DNA of 64,000 nt from Belliella kenyensis (GCF_022549675.1 NZ_JAKZGR010000003.1:186001-250000), one strand, 5' to 3'. Counted from the stretch's first letter, positions 27,463 to 35,920 are shown. The notes: generated by a model not told the origin, from the sequence alone. Program-made: numbers and translations.

Positions 27463-27627
27463 ATGAAAGCATTAAAACTAATTTTCGCTTTGTTGTTGAT
27501 GACATCTCTTTATGCTTGTGGAGATGATGATGGATGCAAGGTTTGTACGTTTGAAGGAGATTCATTAGGAGAACTATGCGATGATAGGCTCAAAGTAGCT
27601 CAAGAAAATGGGGCATCATGTAGGTAG
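27463..27627 (+). CDS. Small cysteine-rich lipoprotein
   Basis: A 54-residue ORF starting at ATG 27463. The first 18 residues are a good lipoprotein signal (MKALKLIFALLLMTSLYA, then lipobox Cys19). The mature peptide is acidic (GDDDG) and carries four more cysteines, in the pattern C-x2-C-x10-C-x13-C (residues 25, 28, 39, 53), ending SCR. Such spacing suggests two disulfides or a metal site in a tiny domain anchored to a membrane. No function is known to me. Confidence 0.7.
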   Translation: MKALKLIFALLLMTSLYACGDDDGCKVCTFEGDSLGELCDDRLKVAQENGASCR

Positions 27628-27703
27628 TAATCAATTAGTAAGATTTTGCGCGTGAATATTTGATTTTGAGAATTTATTTGCCAACCATTTAGCTTTAGTT
27701 GCT

Positions 27704-28705
27704 ATGAAAATATGTTTTGGAAAGTTGAGAGTCTATGTTATACCTTTTATAGTTATAGCTTTTACCTTGTTTGGTTGTGCTGAGGAGGCTGATCCTCCCA
27801 CGCCACCAAATAGTGATTCCCCGAAAACTGAAAATCCAGACAATGACAATTCAAATGGAAATAATTCAGACCCAAATGCTGATGAATTATTTTTACTTCT
27901 TCAGGGGAAATGGATTTTTGGGGAACGAAGTAGAGCTAATGGTAGGGAGCTGATATCAAAAAGTAGCGATTTATTTAATTTGAATAGCCGTAATAAAAGC
28001 TTGAATAATAGGTATTTAGATTATTATCAGGCTTTTGTAGAATTTCTTTCGGACACGACTTTTATATATAATGATCCAAGAGTATTGAAGCCTCGGTGGA
28101 GTGCAGAGTATGGAAAATTTCAAGTTGATGCGGATAGTAAGAAAATTATACTTGAAGGGGTAGGTGAGATATCTATTCAAAATGCTGATGATAATAAAGT
28201 TGATTTTTCTTTGAAAATTTTGAATGATGACGCTGAATATTCACTGACAGCAGTGAAGAGGGAGTTGATTAAGGATTCTGCAAAAACAAGGATGTTAACC
28301 AAAGTTTGGGCGCTTAATTATGAAAATGAATTTGGTAGATACATAGAAGAGGTTATGAAAGAAGGTGTCGAAATTTATAATGAAAATGGTGAAGTAGAGT
28401 TTATATCTTATCCAGAAAAAATACTTTTTGCTTTTACTCCATCTGGTACCATTTTGACGGCTCACTATGCAAAATCTAAATTTACCATTTTTGATATTTT
28501 CAATTGGAGGTGGGAAAATGAATCTGAAGATAATATTCAAACGACTTTCGATTTTAAAGACTGGACATATGAGTATGAGTTAAATGATTTGGAAGGGATT
28601 GTTGAACTTACAGAAAGTAGGATGGTAATAAGGGTATACTATACATATGACGATAATGAAATTCCAGAACTAGTAGAATGGGTTTTTGATGTGTTTGAAA
28701 ATTAA
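27704..28705 (+). CDS. Lipoprotein with lipocalin-like domain, hypothetical
   Basis: A 333-residue lipoprotein (signal ending TLFGC, Cys about 25) followed by a low-complexity Asn/Asp/Pro/Ser linker to about residue 60. The folded part starts LFLLLQGKWIFGER, the L..GKW start seen in Bacteroidota lipocalin-like lipoproteins, and a second similar segment begins near residue 199 (LTKVWALNYE), so it may hold two such domains. It starts 76 bp after the small lipoprotein gene. It has many Asn, Asp and Glu residues and a low GC look compared with neighbours. Confidence 0.75.
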   Translation: MKICFGKLRVYVIPFIVIAFTLFGCAEEADPPTPPNSDSPKTENPDNDNSNGNNSDPNADELFLLLQGKWIFGERSRANGRELISKSSDLFNLNSRNKSLNNRYLDYYQAFVEFLSDTTFIYNDPRVLKPRWSAEYGKFQVDADSKKIILEGVGEISIQNADDNKVDFSLKILNDDAEYSLTAVKRELIKDSAKTRMLTKVWALNYENEFGRYIEEVMKEGVEIYNENGEVEFISYPEKILFAFTPSGTILTAHYAKSKFTIFDIFNWRWENESEDNIQTTFDFKDWTYEYELNDLEGIVELTESRMVIRVYYTYDDNEIPELVEWVFDVFEN

Positions 28706-28719
28706 GATTAAAGAGTTTA

Positions 28720-29115
28720 TCAATTGATTGTGGGCTCTATCAAGTCCCATAGATTTCCATAAAGATCTTCAAACACTACCACAGTACCATAACTTTCGAC
28801 GCTGGGTTCTCTGATGATTTTGATCTGGTTATCAATTAAGTTTTGATAGTCTCTATAGAAATTGTCTGTATGCAAAAATAAGAATACGCGTCCGCCTGTT
28901 TGGTTACCAATTCTAGATTTTTGTTGATCACTTGCAGCTTTGGCAAGTAGGAGAGAGCATCCTTCACTTCCTTTGGGTCTTACTAAAACCCATCTTTTGG
29001 ATGCTGAAAGTACGGTGTCTTCAATCAGTTCAAAATGTAGTTTTTCAGTGTAAAAAGATATTGCCTTGTCGTAATCGTCCACAATTATGGCAATGTGTTT
29101 TAGAATTTGCTTCAT
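28720..29115 (-). CDS. VOC (glyoxalase/bleomycin resistance) family protein
   Basis: A 131-residue protein of the vicinal oxygen chelate superfamily. The start is set at ATG 29115 (MKQILKHIAIIVDDYDKAISFY), which is where the first beta-alpha-beta unit begins; the frame upstream to 29145 adds 10 residues. The second unit (GGRVFLFLHTDNFYRDYQNL, then VVVFEDLYGNLWDLIEP) contains the C-terminal Glu expected as a metal ligand. The reaction is not predictable from sequence. It converges closely with the lipoprotein gene. Confidence 0.88.
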   Translation of the reverse strand: MKQILKHIAIIVDDYDKAISFYTEKLHFELIEDTVLSASKRWVLVRPKGSEGCSLLLAKAASDQQKSRIGNQTGGRVFLFLHTDNFYRDYQNLIDNQIKIIREPSVESYGTVVVFEDLYGNLWDLIEPTIN

Positions 29116-29146
29116 CTTTTTTCGTAAATATATAAAGGATTTCATT

Positions 29147-29169
29147 AGGGGAGTTGAGAAAACTCCCCT
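29147..29169. repeat. Hairpin upstream of the VOC gene
   Basis: Perfect 9-bp inverted repeat AGGGGAGTT (29147-29155) / AACTCCCCT (29161-29169) with a 5-nt loop. There is no T run on the minus strand, so it may be an mRNA leader hairpin and not a terminator for the nitroreductase gene upstream. Confidence 0.5.
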
Positions 29170-29310
29170 TTATGTTTCTCGGTGTACGATAAGATTATTT
29201 TAGCAAATACATTTAATTTTTGGATTGCAAAGAGACCAAGGTAATTGTTTGAAATTTTAAATTTTCAAAGGGCATGATTTACTTTAAACAGAACCCTTTT
29301 TGTGTACATT

Positions 29311-29943
29311 TTAAAGTTTCACAAAGAGCTCATCGTGAGATCTTCTTACTTTTTTTGCATTAGTCAAATGATCTTTTGATTCATCTCTATATCCTATTGC
29401 CAATAAGGCTGCTGCGGCCATTCCTTTTTCACTTAAGCCAAGAACATTATCAAGTTCGGAGGCATCAAAACCTTCCATGGGAGTGCTATCAACCCTGAGC
29501 TCAGCAGCTGCTACCAATGCAGTGCCTAAAGCGATGTAGGCTTGTTTTGAAGACCAATTGAAAAACTCTTCCTCTGATTGTTTTGTGAAGCTTTTCTTCA
29601 ATGCGTTTGCATACTGTTCGAGTGCCCCTTTCTCCATGTTTCTCTCCTCGTATACCTTATCAAAGTAGCTGTCAATCTGCTCTGGAGAGATCGATTTCCA
29701 AGCAGCAAAAACAATAAGATGAGAACCTTCTACAACCTGGGGCTGCTTCACAGCTTTTTCAAATAGCTTCTTTCTCAAAGCTTCATCTTCAATGACAAAG
29801 ACTGTAAAAGGTTGCAGTCCATTTGATGTCGCAGTCAGACTGATCGAATCCAAAATAGTTTTCAATTTATCTTCGGACACTTTTTGACCATTCATTCTTT
29901 TGGTCGCATATCTCCATTCTAAATCTTGTATTATACCTGTCAT
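29311..29943 (-). CDS. Nitroreductase family NAD(P)H-dependent oxidoreductase (NfsB-like)
   Basis: A 210-residue FMN enzyme of the NfsB type. The N-terminal LEWRYATKRMNGQKVSEDKL and SISLTATSNGLQPFTVFVI hold the FMN phosphate-binding region. The C-terminal part has MEGFDASELDNVLGL and AAAALLAIGYRDESKDHL, typical of this subfamily. It would reduce nitroaromatics or quinones with NAD(P)H in the cytosol. Monocistronic; physiological substrate unknown. Confidence 0.92.
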   Translation of the reverse strand: MTGIIQDLEWRYATKRMNGQKVSEDKLKTILDSISLTATSNGLQPFTVFVIEDEALRKKLFEKAVKQPQVVEGSHLIVFAAWKSISPEQIDSYFDKVYEERNMEKGALEQYANALKKSFTKQSEEEFFNWSSKQAYIALGTALVAAAELRVDSTPMEGFDASELDNVLGLSEKGMAAAALLAIGYRDESKDHLTNAKKVRRSHDELFVKL

Positions 29944-30204
29944 AATATTGTTGTATTAACTTATGTATATACATTTAATTTGTTTCAAAAGTTCCAATTC
30001 ATTGATATTGATTTTTTGAATTCTGATTATACGCTTTTTTGCCAGCAACTTCAATTCATTGGCTCAACAGGTTGTTAACGATCAATATCCATAAGTATCC
30101 AATATCAATTTATATCGGAAGTTAGATAAATCGGAATTTTGTAATGTTATAGGCAAAGTTCCGTATATCCATATTTTGAATTTATCAGATGCCTATAAAA
30201 GCAT

Positions 30205-31119
30205 TTAATGTCTAAAGCTTGGTCCTTGCAAGACCTTGAAAATATGCAAAACTGCTGGAAAAATAGAATCCATTGATTCTTCAGCTCCTTTGGTAGAGCC
30301 CGGAAGCGCAAGAACCAGGGTATTGCCTATCAATCCTGCAACAGATCTGGAGAGCATGGCATACGGCATTCTAGATTGTCCATAGCTTCGAATGGCCTCT
30401 TCTATACCTGGTACTTCCCTTTCGATCAATGGCCTGATAGCTTCTGGAGTGACATCTCTAGGAGAGAGTCCAGTACCACCAGTAAAGATGACCAAGTCAA
30501 GTTTGGCATTTGTAAAGGTTTTTAATTGGTCTTGAATTGAAGTAACTTCGTCAGGGATGATCAGGTATTTTTTGACTTGAACATTCAAGGATTCTAACTT
30601 CTTCATGATCACTTTCCCAGCCTTGTCTTCCTTATTGCCTTCAGCAATACTGTCTGAACACACAATTACAGCTGCGTGAAGTATTTGCTCTTTATCTTTT
30701 GAGAAATCAGACTTGCCACCTTTTTTGTCTACCAACTTGATCTTTTCTATGCTGATGTTTTTATCTATTGGCTTCAGCATATCATACATTGTAAGGGCAA
30801 CAACTGAAGCTGCATGCATGGCTTCCACTTCTACACCAGTTTTATAAATGGTATGAATCTCCACCATGATTAGGATCTCTAATTCTTTGACTTCATAACT
30901 TACACTTGTGAACTCTACAGGCAATGGATGACAGTCAGGTATCATGTCAGCAGTTCGCTTTGCTGCAAAAAGTCCCGCTACTTTTGCCATTTCAAAAACA
31001 TCACCTTTTGGAACCTTCTTATTGACTACAGTATCGATAGTTGCTTGAGAGCTTACTTTGACTATCGCTTGTGCGATAGCTTTTCTGAGTGTACTTGATT
31101 TATGTGTAATATTGATCAT
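30205..31119 (-). CDS. moaCB: Bifunctional Mo-cofactor protein, MoaC-MoaB/MogA fusion
   Basis: A 304-residue fusion. Residues 1-150 are MoaC, the cyclic pyranopterin monophosphate synthase acting on the MoaA product, with MIPDCHPLP and the C-terminal DKKGGKSDF. Residues 155-304 are a MoaB/MogA domain that adenylylates molybdopterin, with FTGGTGLSPRDVTPEA and ALPGSTKGAEESMD. The join lies around KEQILHAAVIVCSDS. The fusion couples an early and a late step of the same pathway. It is the last gene of the minus-strand operon. Confidence 0.93.
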   Translation of the reverse strand: MINITHKSSTLRKAIAQAIVKVSSQATIDTVVNKKVPKGDVFEMAKVAGLFAAKRTADMIPDCHPLPVEFTSVSYEVKELEILIMVEIHTIYKTGVEVEAMHAASVVALTMYDMLKPIDKNISIEKIKLVDKKGGKSDFSKDKEQILHAAVIVCSDSIAEGNKEDKAGKVIMKKLESLNVQVKKYLIIPDEVTSIQDQLKTFTNAKLDLVIFTGGTGLSPRDVTPEAIRPLIEREVPGIEEAIRSYGQSRMPYAMLSRSVAGLIGNTLVLALPGSTKGAEESMDSIFPAVLHIFKVLQGPSFRH

Positions 31120-31165
31120 TTTAATGGAGAGATGTAATTGGCATTATAGCATGTTGCAGGTTTCG

Positions 31166-31474
31166 TTAACTGCTTTTGTAAATTTCTTTTCCGACGCTAT
31201 TTATATGTTTGATAAATTCAGGGTTAGTTATCCTATTGTAAATTGAAATATCAAATTTATATGGCAACATCAAATCATCTAAATCAAACTCAATCTCTGT
31301 TTGTAAACTCAAATCAATATCATTTCCAATCAAAGAAAGGTCTATGTCTGAAGCGGGTTTAAAATTGCCCATTGCTCTTGAGCCGTAGATCAATACTTCC
31401 TCTACTTGAGGGTATTTCGAAAAGACGTCTCTGATGTCAGTTATCTCTTCTTTTGTCAAGCCTGAACTTTCCAT
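31166..31474 (-). CDS. MNT-type nucleotidyltransferase (possible antitoxin)
   Basis: A 102-residue minimal nucleotidyltransferase. The active-site motif GSx10DxD is intact: Gly31, Ser32, Asp43, Asp45 (GSRAMGNFKPASDID). Start ATG 31474 lies 1 nt after the stop of the HEPN gene; a longer in-frame start at 31501 would overlap it. In known HEPN/MNT modules the MNT partner adenylylates the HEPN toxin and silences it. Whether this pair works as toxin-antitoxin is inference. Confidence 0.88.
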   Translation of the reverse strand: MESSGLTKEEITDIRDVFSKYPQVEEVLIYGSRAMGNFKPASDIDLSLIGNDIDLSLQTEIEFDLDDLMLPYKFDISIYNRITNPEFIKHINSVGKEIYKSS

Positions 31475-31475
31475 T

Positions 31476-31952
31476 TTAAAAAAGTTTCTCTTGTCCACCA
31501 TTTCTTTTTTCCTCCATATTCTGATGAAAATCTAAAAATGCAGGATAATACTCATTCATTATTTTGAAATAAATCTCGTCAGCTGTTTCTTCATTATAGG
31601 TGTGTGAAGTTTTGTTTCGGCTTCCGATCATTTCCATCCAAACTTTACCATCAGATACCAATTTTAATTGAAAAGCCTCTCTTGTTGCGTCTCTACTACC
31701 TCCAATGTTTGGGTTTCCTTGAAATGTGGCATAATCTTTCATTACATTCCAAGCTAATTCATGGGTATACTCAAACCGTTGAATTAAACCCTCTTTTATG
31801 ATTTCATCCAACACATAGCCTAAATCACTATTGTCTATAGGCTCATCTTTCTTTATGAAATTATGTTTAATGTATTCAACAGCTTGTGAAAGTTTCCGTA
31901 GCGCTTTTACGAAGTTTGAAAACCTCTGTTCCCACCTGATATCTTGTTCCAT
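31476..31952 (-). CDS. HEPN domain protein of the HI0074 family (possible toxin)
   Basis: A 158-residue alpha-helical protein of the nucleotidyltransferase substrate-binding (HI0074) family. The RX4HXY motif of HEPN ribonucleases is present as RNKTSHTY, with Arg112, His117 and Tyr119. The start is ATG 31952. It is followed with 1-nt spacing by the MNT gene, the standard gene order of HEPN/MNT pairs. Both are embedded between moaE and moaCB on the same strand, with gaps of 66 and 46 bp. Confidence 0.88.
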   Translation of the reverse strand: MEQDIRWEQRFSNFVKALRKLSQAVEYIKHNFIKKDEPIDNSDLGYVLDEIIKEGLIQRFEYTHELAWNVMKDYATFQGNPNIGGSRDATREAFQLKLVSDGKVWMEMIGSRNKTSHTYNEETADEIYFKIMNEYYPAFLDFHQNMEEKRNGGQEKLF

Positions 31953-32018
31953 TTTTTAGTAATTATTTGACTGATAATCTTTCATAACAATTTACAAATT
32001 AACTTTAACTAGTTTAAA

Positions 32019-32465
32019 TCAAGTATTCACTTTCCAAGCTGAATTTTCATTATCGATGATTTCTTTGCCCCATATGGGGAGTTCTTTTTTGATGCGTTCA
32101 ACTAATTCTTCACATGCTTCCATGGCAGCTTTTCGATGTTTGGAAGAGGTAAAGACAAAAAGGCAGATTTCACCGACTTTTACTTCGCCTAGACTATGGT
32201 AAATGTGCATACAAGTCAAAGGATACTTAGCAAATATGGCTTCTCGAATCTCGAATGCTTGTTGGAGTGCCATGTCTTCATAGGCAGTGTATTCGATGGC
32301 TTTAACCATACCTTCCTCTTTCATATCTGCTCGCACTTGACCCAAAAAAATACTATGGCCACCAATATCTGTTTTACTAGCGTGATTGGCTATAGATTGA
32401 GCTATCTTTTCAGGAGAAATAGCTCCGTTTACAAATATGTTTTTAGCTGTCCTTTGCTTTTTCAT
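32019..32465 (-). CDS. moaE: Molybdopterin synthase catalytic subunit MoaE
   Basis: A 148-residue subunit that, with thiocarboxylated MoaD, inserts two sulfurs into cyclic pyranopterin to form molybdopterin. The family pattern is clear: GGHSIFLGQVRADMKEEGMV near residue 35, IEYTAYEDMA, then HSLGEVKVGE and FTSSKHRKAAMEACEELVERIKKELPIWGKE with the active-site Lys residues. It begins 34 nt after moaD and belongs to the same operon. Confidence 0.95.
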   Translation of the reverse strand: MKKQRTAKNIFVNGAISPEKIAQSIANHASKTDIGGHSIFLGQVRADMKEEGMVKAIEYTAYEDMALQQAFEIREAIFAKYPLTCMHIYHSLGEVKVGEICLFVFTSSKHRKAAMEACEELVERIKKELPIWGKEIIDNENSAWKVNT

Positions 32466-32499
32466 TGCTTTGTCAAATGGGGTGATGAATGATTATTAT

Positions 32500-32727
32500 T
32501 TACCCACCTGAAAATGGGGGCAAGAGTGCTACTTCCACATCCATGGGGATGTGGCTTTCACCAGAAGTTAATTTTTTATCGACTGCTATAGTGAATTTCA
32601 TGTGCTCTAAAGCTGGATATTGATGATAAAGGTAACCTCTTAAAATTTCTGTGTTGGGAAAATTGTCAACTATTAACACTTCATTGCCTACAATTTCAGC
32701 GATTTTTCCAAAAGCAAGTATTTTCAT
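32500..32727 (-). CDS. moaD: Molybdopterin synthase sulfur carrier subunit MoaD
   Basis: A 75-residue ubiquitin-fold protein starting MKILAFGKIAEIVG at ATG 32727, chosen over the 32757 start because the fold begins here. It ends LLPPFSGG; the C-terminal Gly-Gly is the site of adenylylation and thiocarboxylation. It precedes moaE. No MoeB/HesA-type activating enzyme gene is visible in the window, so it must be encoded elsewhere. Confidence 0.93.
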   Translation of the reverse strand: MKILAFGKIAEIVGNEVLIVDNFPNTEILRGYLYHQYPALEHMKFTIAVDKKLTSGESHIPMDVEVALLPPFSGG

Positions 32728-32835
32728 ATGCACAGATGTCTTAGTGATTCTATCCAAAGATAGTATTCCAAAAGGTGCGAGAGAACATTTTTTGCAATAT
32801 TTTCAAAATTGTTGTGAAGCAATCCTTTTGTTTGT

Positions 32836-33570
32836 TTAATTGAAAATAAGCTTTATTGCTGCTATAAATAGAACGAAAGTAAGTGTAATCTTGACGGCTT
32901 TAAAATTGAAAACATTTGCACCAAAATAAGCCCCCAATCCACCTCCTAAAATAGTCAAAGGCATCAGTATCCATAGCTGAGAATCATACGAAATGCTCAA
33001 GAAATTTGAACCAAGTAGTCCTGAGATTGAATTGAGGCAGATAAACAAAGCGCTGACAGCAGCAGTTTCTTTCATGTCAGTCCATCCCAAAAGGAGCAAA
33101 ATCGGAGATAATATTATACCTCCTCCAATCCCTATCAATCCTGAAACAAACCCTATTCCTAGACCGAGGATGCCTAGAAGTAGCCAGTTTTCTTCCATTC
33201 GTTTTGCTTTGGGTAGAGGAATAATATTTAAAAATTTCAAAATCGGGAAAAAGAGAAGGATTCCCAGTATCTGTTTGTAAAGAGAGGTGTCAATCAAGAT
33301 TTTACCTCCAAAAAATGCAGCTGGGATGGAAAAGATTATCAAGCAAAAAAATAATTTTGTTGGGAATTTTACAGTTTTTTGAAATGCCCAAAAAGCCATT
33401 GATGAGACAATTATGTTGAGTATAAGAGCAGTGGGTCGGATTTGTTCTGGAGCGAAATTGAAAATAGTCAAAAACATCAAATAGCTACTTGCTCCACCAT
33501 GCCCAACAGCAGCATATAGAAATGCTACCAATGGTAGCAATATGAAAAGCATCCAAGTAAATCCCTCCAT
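32836..33570 (-). CDS. TSUP (TauE/SafE) family membrane transporter
   Basis: A 244-residue inner-membrane protein with about eight hydrophobic helices. The N-terminal AAVGHGGASSYL and the later GIGFVSGLIGIGGGIILSP are the two repeated TSUP motifs. TSUP proteins export sulfite, sulfoacetate or other small sulfur anions. It lies 3 bp downstream of moeA inside the Mo-cofactor operon, which hints at a link between Mo enzymes and sulfite or related anions. Confidence 0.9.
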   Translation of the reverse strand: MEGFTWMLFILLPLVAFLYAAVGHGGASSYLMFLTIFNFAPEQIRPTALILNIIVSSMAFWAFQKTVKFPTKLFFCLIIFSIPAAFFGGKILIDTSLYKQILGILLFFPILKFLNIIPLPKAKRMEENWLLLGILGLGIGFVSGLIGIGGGIILSPILLLLGWTDMKETAAVSALFICLNSISGLLGSNFLSISYDSQLWILMPLTILGGGLGAYFGANVFNFKAVKITLTFVLFIAAIKLIFN

Positions 33571-33573
33571 TTT

Positions 33574-34749
33574 TTACCAATAGTAAACAGCTACATTTTC
33601 TCCTTTTTTCATGTGTGAGATACCATCAGGAATCAATGCAAAGCCATCAGCATGAGCAAAGGCTTTCAAATTAAATGATTCTTGCCCTTCTAAAATTCTA
33701 ACTTGACCATCTTTATTTTGGAATTTTAATAAAAATGTAAGGTCTGCATTTTTACTTATATCATTTTCTAGTGGTAATATCGCTTGTGGTTTCCAAGCTT
33801 TGTTATTTCCTAGCCATTGGAGGATGGATGGTTTGACATATTGGTTGAAGCATGTAATGACAGAGGCAGGATTGCCAGGAAGAGCAAATACCAGTTGATT
33901 ACCTTTTCTACCAGCATATAATGGTTTACCTGGCTTTTGCTTGATTTTGTAAAATAGCTCCGTGACATTGGCTTTTTTTAAACCTTCTTTTACAAAATCG
34001 TAATCACCCACTGAAATGCCACCAGAAATAATAATAAGGTCATGGATGGCCAATGCTTTGTCTATAGCTTGCTTTACAATATTTGGATGATCTGCTACTG
34101 TGAATGTTTCAATTTGCTTTACACCTATTTGATTCAGGTATGCTTTTAATATAGGGCCATTGGCATTATAGATTTGACCTAATTCCAGAGACTGACCTAC
34201 TTCTTTTATTTCGTTACCTGTGATAATTAACCCTACGCTTGGAGCTGCAAATATCCCTACAGTAGCATAGCCTACAGAAGCCAATAGTCCAACTGTCCCA
34301 GCACTGATTACACTACCTGCATCAAGAATTTTAGATCCTGAAAGTGTCTGCGTGCCTTTTTTTCTGACATGATCCCCTTTTTTTACTTTATCAATTTCAA
34401 AAGTGACCTGATCATTAACATGATGAACCCATTCTTGCTGCACTACGGTGTCAGCTCCCGATGGTATTGGTGCTCCTGTAAAAATCCTTACTGCCTTTCC
34501 TTTATCTACTGTGAACTTTGGGATGCTCCCAGCAGCAATTTCTCCTTCTACTTGATACGTACTGATCTGAGGATCATATGCTATGGCATAGCCGTCCATG
34601 GCGGAATTGTCAAAAGATGGGACATCCATGGGGGCAATGACATCCTCAGCAATTACATAACCTATGGATTCTTCAAGGGGTACAAAGCTGATTTTGGCTT
34701 TAGGAAGATTGTTTTTGAGAATAGATTTTGCTTTGGTTACGCTAATCAT
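33574..34749 (-). CDS. moeA: Molybdopterin molybdenumtransferase MoeA
   Basis: A 391-residue enzyme that inserts molybdate into adenylylated molybdopterin. Landmarks are VPSFDNSAMDGYAI near residue 40, FTGAPIPSGADTVVQQE near 90-108, ISGGISVGDYDF near 240 and ALPGNPASVITCF near 290, followed by the small C-terminal domain IV. It starts 40 bp after the moaA stop, in the same operon. Confidence 0.96.
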   Translation of the reverse strand: MISVTKAKSILKNNLPKAKISFVPLEESIGYVIAEDVIAPMDVPSFDNSAMDGYAIAYDPQISTYQVEGEIAAGSIPKFTVDKGKAVRIFTGAPIPSGADTVVQQEWVHHVNDQVTFEIDKVKKGDHVRKKGTQTLSGSKILDAGSVISAGTVGLLASVGYATVGIFAAPSVGLIITGNEIKEVGQSLELGQIYNANGPILKAYLNQIGVKQIETFTVADHPNIVKQAIDKALAIHDLIIISGGISVGDYDFVKEGLKKANVTELFYKIKQKPGKPLYAGRKGNQLVFALPGNPASVITCFNQYVKPSILQWLGNNKAWKPQAILPLENDISKNADLTFLLKFQNKDGQVRILEGQESFNLKAFAHADGFALIPDGISHMKKGENVAVYYW

Positions 34750-34789
34750 GAATTAATAATTTGCAGTTTATAAAATGATAGATTGAGAT

Positions 34790-35791
34790 TCAACCACCAA
34801 TTTTGATCATGCTTCGATTTTCAATTTTATCAGCAGATGCAAGCGTATAATCTGTAGAGATCTGTCCACCCAAGGCCGCGTGCTTTTTGCCAACGGCTAT
34901 TTTTATAAGAGGATCAATATTATCACCAGCTCTCAAAGCTCCTAAAAGATCCATTTCATCTTTGCCAAATAGGCAATTTTTCATTTTACCATCAGCTGTG
35001 AGCCGCAGCCTGTTACATGTGCCACAAAAATGTTCACTCATGGTTGTGATAAAGGCAAAAGTTCCCATGTGTCCTTTTACTTGATAAGCTTTGGCTGTAT
35101 CGTTTGGATCGTCCTGAAGCTTCATGATTTCGTATTCTTCACGAATCATTTGGAGCATTTTGGCAGCAGTGAAAACTTTGTCTTTGTTCCAATAGTTGCC
35201 TGCAAATGGCATAAATTCTATAAACCTTACATGAATAGGTAGCTCTTTGGTAATGGCGATAAAGTCCAAAATCTCCTTTTCAATGATGCCATTTAGTGCT
35301 ACTACATTTATTTTGACTCTGAATTGATGCTTGAGTAGCAGTTGTATATTGTTCCAAACCTGAGAAAATTGATCTCTTTTGGTGAGTTTGTAAAAAGTAT
35401 CTGCATTCAAAGTGTCTAGACTGATATTGACTTTTTTCAACCCCGCTGTCTTGAAGCTTTCGATGAACTTATCTATGAAGACTCCGTTGCTCGTTAGGGT
35501 TAACTCAACTGGAAGTTCAGCAAGTTGGGCTAATATGAGTGGAAACTCTTTCCTTACCAGAGGCTCTCCTCCAGTTAATCTAATTTTATTTATGCCTAAG
35601 GAGACAAATTTTTTGGCTAAAATATTAATCTCCTCTACCTGCATAAGTTTGGCGTTGGGCATACTTGAAATGTCTTCTTCAGGCATGCAATAACTGCATC
35701 TAAAGTTGCAATTGTCTGTAAGAGAGATTCTTAGGTAGTTGTGAACCCTGCCGTAACGATCTTCCAAAGTACCTTTCTGCTCCATAGTCAT
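34790..35791 (-). CDS. moaA: GTP 3',8-cyclase MoaA
   Basis: A radical SAM enzyme of about 333 residues that converts GTP to 3',8-cyclo-GTP, the first step of Mo-cofactor synthesis. The N-terminal cluster motif is CNFRCSYC (CX3CX2C). The second cluster is FCGTCNRLRLTADGKMKNC (CX2CX13C), and the C-terminus ends in the functionally important Gly-Gly. I prefer ATG 35791 (ATG 35785 is also possible) to the TTG at 35830. It is the first gene of the minus-strand Mo-cofactor operon; a strong hairpin lies upstream. Confidence 0.95.
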   Translation of the reverse strand: MTMEQKGTLEDRYGRVHNYLRISLTDNCNFRCSYCMPEEDISSMPNAKLMQVEEINILAKKFVSLGINKIRLTGGEPLVRKEFPLILAQLAELPVELTLTSNGVFIDKFIESFKTAGLKKVNISLDTLNADTFYKLTKRDQFSQVWNNIQLLLKHQFRVKINVVALNGIIEKEILDFIAITKELPIHVRFIEFMPFAGNYWNKDKVFTAAKMLQMIREEYEIMKLQDDPNDTAKAYQVKGHMGTFAFITTMSEHFCGTCNRLRLTADGKMKNCLFGKDEMDLLGALRAGDNIDPLIKIAVGKKHAALGGQISTDYTLASADKIENRSMIKIGG

Positions 35792-35881
35792 ATGCACAAC
35801 ATTTTTAAAGTATTGCTTTTCATAAGACAATCCTTAAATACATTCGAATTGTTTGATGTATGTTAGTTTATTTCAACTTCT

Positions 35882-35920
35882 AAAAAGTTACGCTGTACAG
35901 TTTTTTCCGTACAGCGTAAC
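35882..35920 (-). terminator. Terminator of the sterol desaturase-like gene
   Basis: Perfect 12-bp stem GTTACGCTGTAC (35887-35898) / GTACAGCGTAAC (35909-35920), 10-nt loop. On the minus strand it is followed by TTTTT. It separates the desaturase gene from the Mo-cofactor operon. Confidence 0.85.

Noticed and set aside
31166-31952. HEPN/MNT pair as part of an inserted mobile element
   Set aside because: No flanking repeats, integrase or composition break is visible; only the gene order suggests insertion.
34369-34773. Plus-strand ORF antisense to moeA
   Set aside because: MoeA motifs are intact on the other strand; the translation is a typical antisense pattern.
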